15,048 nucleotides of DNA from Desulfovibrionaceae bacterium (GTDB lineage Bacteria; Desulfobacterota; Desulfovibrionia; Desulfovibrionales; Desulfovibrionaceae). The notes under the pieces are model-generated. The model saw nothing but the letters and a program-made list of their open reading frames with translations. It did no database searches and was not told the origin of the DNA. Made by a program: the position numbers and the translations under genes. Below are positions 14,407 through 15,048 of this stretch, in pieces (within the stretch, counting starts at the first letter, position 1; every line of letters starts with the position of its first letter). The stretch covers positions 1 to 15,048 of the forward strand of contig JAUNSE010000014.1 of the NCBI GenBank assembly GCA_030539415.1, read 5' to 3'.

Positions 14407-15015
14407 CTAGTCGATGCAGACATCCTTCAGCATGTTGATGTTGTCCAGGGTGCGGCCCGTGCCGATGACCACGGTGGAGAGCGGGTCATCCACCACGGTG
14501 ATGGGCAGACCGGTTTCCTCGCGCAGCAGCTGGTCGAGTCCCCTGAGCAGCGCGCCGCCGCCGGTGAGGACAATGCCCCGGTCGACGATGTCGGCGGCCA
14601 GTTCCGGAGGCGTCTGCTCCAGAGCGTAGCGCACGGCCTGGGTGATGCCCTCCACCTGTTCGGTGATGGCCTTGCGGATCTCCTCGGAGGTGATGGTCAC
14701 GTTGCGCGGAATGCCGGTCACAAGGTCGCGCCCCTTGACCTCCATGGTCGCCTCGGGATCCATGGGGTAGGCGGAACCAATGGTAATCTTGATGTTCTCG
14801 GCGCTGGTTTCGCCGATGAGCATGTTGTACTTGCGCTTGACGTGCGTCATGATGGCGTCGTCCATCTTGTCGCCGCCGATGCGCACGGAGCGCGAGTAGA
14901 CAATGCCGGACAGCGAGATGACGGCCACTTCGGTAGTGCCGCCGCCAATGTCCACCACCATGTTGGAAATCGGTTCGTGAATAGGCAGATCGGCACCGAT
15001 TGCCGCCGCCATCGG
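14407..15015 (-). CDS. mreB: Rod shape-determining actin homologue MreB, C-terminal part (5' missing)
   Basis: The last about 202 residues of MreB, the cytoplasmic actin-like protein that guides the elongasome along the membrane. Recognisable segments are PMAAAIGADLP at the start, MVVDIGGGTTEVAVISLSGIVYSRSVRIGGDKMDDAI (phosphate-2 region, residues about 19-55), and LTGGGALLRGLDQLL (adenosine region). Full-length MreB has about 345 residues, so the first 140 are missing. The frame stays open to the window edge, but beyond 15015 it reads GSVIGMPA where all MreB proteins have a form of LIEEP; that piece belongs to a join described separately. The stop lies 171 nt before mreC, the usual mreB-mreC order. 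Confidence 0.95.
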   Translation of the reverse strand, partial: PMAAAIGADLPIHEPISNMVVDIGGGTTEVAVISLSGIVYSRSVRIGGDKMDDAIMTHVKRKYNMLIGETSAENIKITIGSAYPMDPEATMEVKGRDLVTGIPRNVTITSEEIRKAITEQVEGITQAVRYALEQTPPELAADIVDRGIVLTGGGALLRGLDQLLREETGLPITVVDDPLSTVVIGTGRTLDNINMLKDVCID

Positions 15016-15048
15016 TGCGGGCATGCCGATCACCGACCCCACCGGCAA
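14996..15048 (+). other. Fragment of a second mreB on the opposite strand (likely assembly join)
   Basis: Read on the plus strand from 14996, the sequence gives P-I-AAAIGAGMPITDPTGN, which is the MreB segment PMAAAIGAGLPV.EPTG. The same segment is read on the minus strand as PMAAAIGADLPIHEPISN. The two overlap at a near-palindrome, CCGATTGCCGCCGCCATCGG (14996-15015). The plus copy differs in residues, so it comes from another mreB gene or another organism. Only about 50 nt are present. Confidence 0.7.

Noticed and set aside
15016..15048. Continuation of the minus-strand mreB frame to the window edge
   Set aside because: The residues read there (GSVIGMPA) do not fit any MreB, while the opposite strand fits MreB exactly; the frame is open only by chance.
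1..15048. CRISPR arrays, tRNA or rRNA genes, insertion sequences, prophage or toxin-antitoxin genes
   Set aside because: I looked for spaced repeats, cloverleaf-like segments, transposase or integrase motifs and small paired ORFs, and saw none that hold up.

Overview
The window (about 15 kb, high GC) looks like a sulfate-reducing Desulfovibrionaceae chromosome. The main reasons are the two-gene NrfH-NrfA ammonia-forming nitrite reductase, tandem HcpR-like TTGTGA-N6-TCACA sites in front of it, a split LysO lysine exporter, and a HEAT-type protein resembling a Desulfovibrio family. I saw no mobile element, CRISPR array, rRNA or tRNA. It reads as ordinary core chromosome with a few details worth checking.

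Layout. (1) 28-4535, minus strand: an apparent cluster in transcription order lipoprotein, coaBC, a small alpha/beta protein weakly like a uracil-DNA glycosylase, lysO N-half, lysO C-half, HEAT-type protein; the joints are abutting or overlapping except near both ends of lysO. (2) 4645-5751, plus strand: queA, divergent from the lipoprotein gene. (3) 5858-6874, minus strand: gap (GAPDH), convergent with queA and sharing a strong bidirectional terminator with it. A good sigma70-type promoter about 160-190 bp upstream implies a structured leader of roughly 150 nt. (4) 7452-9477, minus strand: nrfH-nrfA with a clear terminator and two upstream HcpR/CRP-FNR-type dyads. (5) 9751-15015, minus strand: the rod-shape cluster mreB (partial), mreC, mreD, mrdA (PBP2), mrdB (rodA), with terminator-like hairpins after mreB and after rodA.

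How the genes work together. MreB, MreC and MreD with the transpeptidase PBP2 and the glycosyltransferase RodA form the elongasome for lateral wall synthesis. NrfH takes electrons from menaquinol and hands them to pentahaem NrfA, which reduces nitrite to ammonium in the periplasm; the two dyads suggest control by a nitrosative-stress regulator. CoaBC (coenzyme A), QueA (queuosine), GAPDH and LysO are housekeeping functions.

The most unusual signal is at the right edge. The minus-strand mreB frame stops resembling MreB at about 15015, and the plus strand from about 14996 to the end encodes the same MreB region again with different residues. Two different mreB sequences are therefore joined head to head through a short near-palindrome. 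This is most likely a fold-back or chimeric assembly join and not real gene order. I found no convincing undescribed system; the best candidates for novelty are the glycosylase-like protein beside coaBC and the unassigned lipoprotein.
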